Shown here piece by piece: positions 63,660-64,000 of a stretch of 64,000 bases of DNA; position 1 is the first letter of the stretch; every line of letters begins with the position of its first letter. Origin of the DNA: Terrirhizobium terrae (GTDB taxonomy: Bacteria; Pseudomonadota; Alphaproteobacteria; Rhizobiales; Rhizobiaceae). The stretch covers positions 4,191,501 to 4,255,500 of the forward strand of contig NZ_CP104992.1 in assembly GCF_030323265.1 (NCBI RefSeq). Reading direction: 5' to 3'. Position numbers and translations under genes: made by a program. The notes under the pieces were generated by a model. That model saw only the letters and a program-made list of their open reading frames with translations. It made no database searches and was not told the DNA's origin.

Positions 63660-64000
63660 ATGACCATCACGATCCGTCCGGAACGTCCCGGTGACGAGGG
63701 CGTCATTCATGACCTGACCCAGGCGGCGTTTGCACCGACGCCCTATAGCCAGGGCAATGAGGGTGCGATCGTAAGGGCGCTGAGGGCCGGTGGCGACCTC
63801 ACCCTGTCGCTGGTGGCGGAGCAGGATGGCGAGATCGTCGGCCATGTCGCCTTCTCTCCGGTCGCGATCGACGGCCATCACAGCGACTGGTTCGGCCTCG
63901 GCCCGATCTCGGTGCGCGCCGACCGGCAGAAGCAGGGGATCGGCCGCGCCATGATCCGCGAGGGGCTGCACCGGTTGAAAGCCGAGGGCGCCATGGGCTG
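63660..64000 (+). CDS. GNAT N-acetyltransferase (cut by window edge)
   Basis: 113 residues visible, open at the right edge. ATG 63660 preceded by GAGGAGGAGG. MTITIRPERPGDEGVIHDLT, LSLVAEQDGEIVGHVAFSPV and LGPISVRADRQKQGIGRAMI (acetyl-CoA motif A, Q-x-x-G-I-G) are those of the YhbS-type predicted N-acetyltransferases. Substrate unknown; C-terminal part not in the window. Confidence 0.88.
   Translation, partial: MTITIRPERPGDEGVIHDLTQAAFAPTPYSQGNEGAIVRALRAGGDLTLSLVAEQDGEIVGHVAFSPVAIDGHHSDWFGLGPISVRADRQKQGIGRAMIREGLHRLKAEGAMG

Noticed and set aside
1..64000. Interpretation of the split genes as a cluster of real pseudogenes or programmed frameshifts
   Set aside because: The breaks share a homopolymer signature across unrelated genes; no slippery site plus stimulator pattern is consistent between them.
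1..64000. CRISPR arrays, prophage or insertion sequences
   Set aside because: No regularly spaced direct repeats, transposase, integrase or phage structural genes were seen.

Overview
The window is a high-GC alphaproteobacterial chromosome segment, most likely from a member of the Rhizobiaceae (Rhizobium/Agrobacterium/Sinorhizobium group). The pointers are a choXWV choline transporter, a NolR-like ArsR regulator, a BacA/SbmA transporter, the carboxynorspermidine route to polyamines, an IalB-family protein, an isolated TadG-like protein and a RIME-like intergenic repeat. I see no rRNA, tRNA, CRISPR array, prophage or insertion sequence. It reads as ordinary chromosome with many small transport, stress, cell-envelope and signalling modules.

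Layout. 1-3.5 kb: NUDIX end, small ATPase, glyoxalase-like protein, FkbM methyltransferase, L,D-transpeptidase. 3.8-10.1 kb: choXWV, HugZ-type haem protein, NolR-like regulator, adenine deaminase. 10.4-15.7 kb: LivK-type binding protein, ArsR/SRPBCC/GFA operon, two-gene carboxynorspermidine (spermidine) operon. 15.8-21.3 kb: GNAT, secreted unknown protein, alpha-glucosidase, KDG kinase, VapBC. 21.5-29.5 kb: glycosyltransferase, esterase facing an OhrR-like regulator, 28-residue membrane peptide, methyltransferase, yfgM-der, polysaccharide deacetylase, VanZ-like protein. 29.9-38.5 kb: BacA, MFS transporter, Map, LLM oxidoreductase, diguanylate cyclase, Na+/H+ antiporter, SRPBCC protein. 38.6-48.9 kb: FecBCD-type uptake operon, malate:quinone oxidoreductase with a twin-arginine signal, P450, HWE-type histidine kinase with receiver, methyltransferase remnant, TadG-like protein. 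49-64 kb: ECF42 sigma/DGPF pair, GST, GFA, IalB, SH3 protein, DacC-like carboxypeptidase, GlpK, second diguanylate cyclase, BdhA, XdhA-RIME-XdhB, DUF2721 protein, start of a GNAT gene.

The most consistent oddity is about 20 single-base frameshifts in otherwise well-conserved genes. Most are loss of one base from a C/G run of four to six. Because they hit unrelated housekeeping genes on both strands with the same signature, I read them as homopolymer errors in this sequence rather than as gene decay. Affected genes are annotated over their full reconstructed span and the break is stated.

I did not find a clearly undescribed multi-gene system. The best leads are: a twin-arginine (exported) malate:quinone oxidoreductase; an esterase/OhrR-like divergent pair sharing a perfect 22-bp palindrome; a perfect operator-like palindrome lying across the start codon of an ArsR gene; a 28-residue single-span membrane peptide; a structured non-coding stretch between vanZ and bacA; and a RIME element sitting between xdhA and xdhB.
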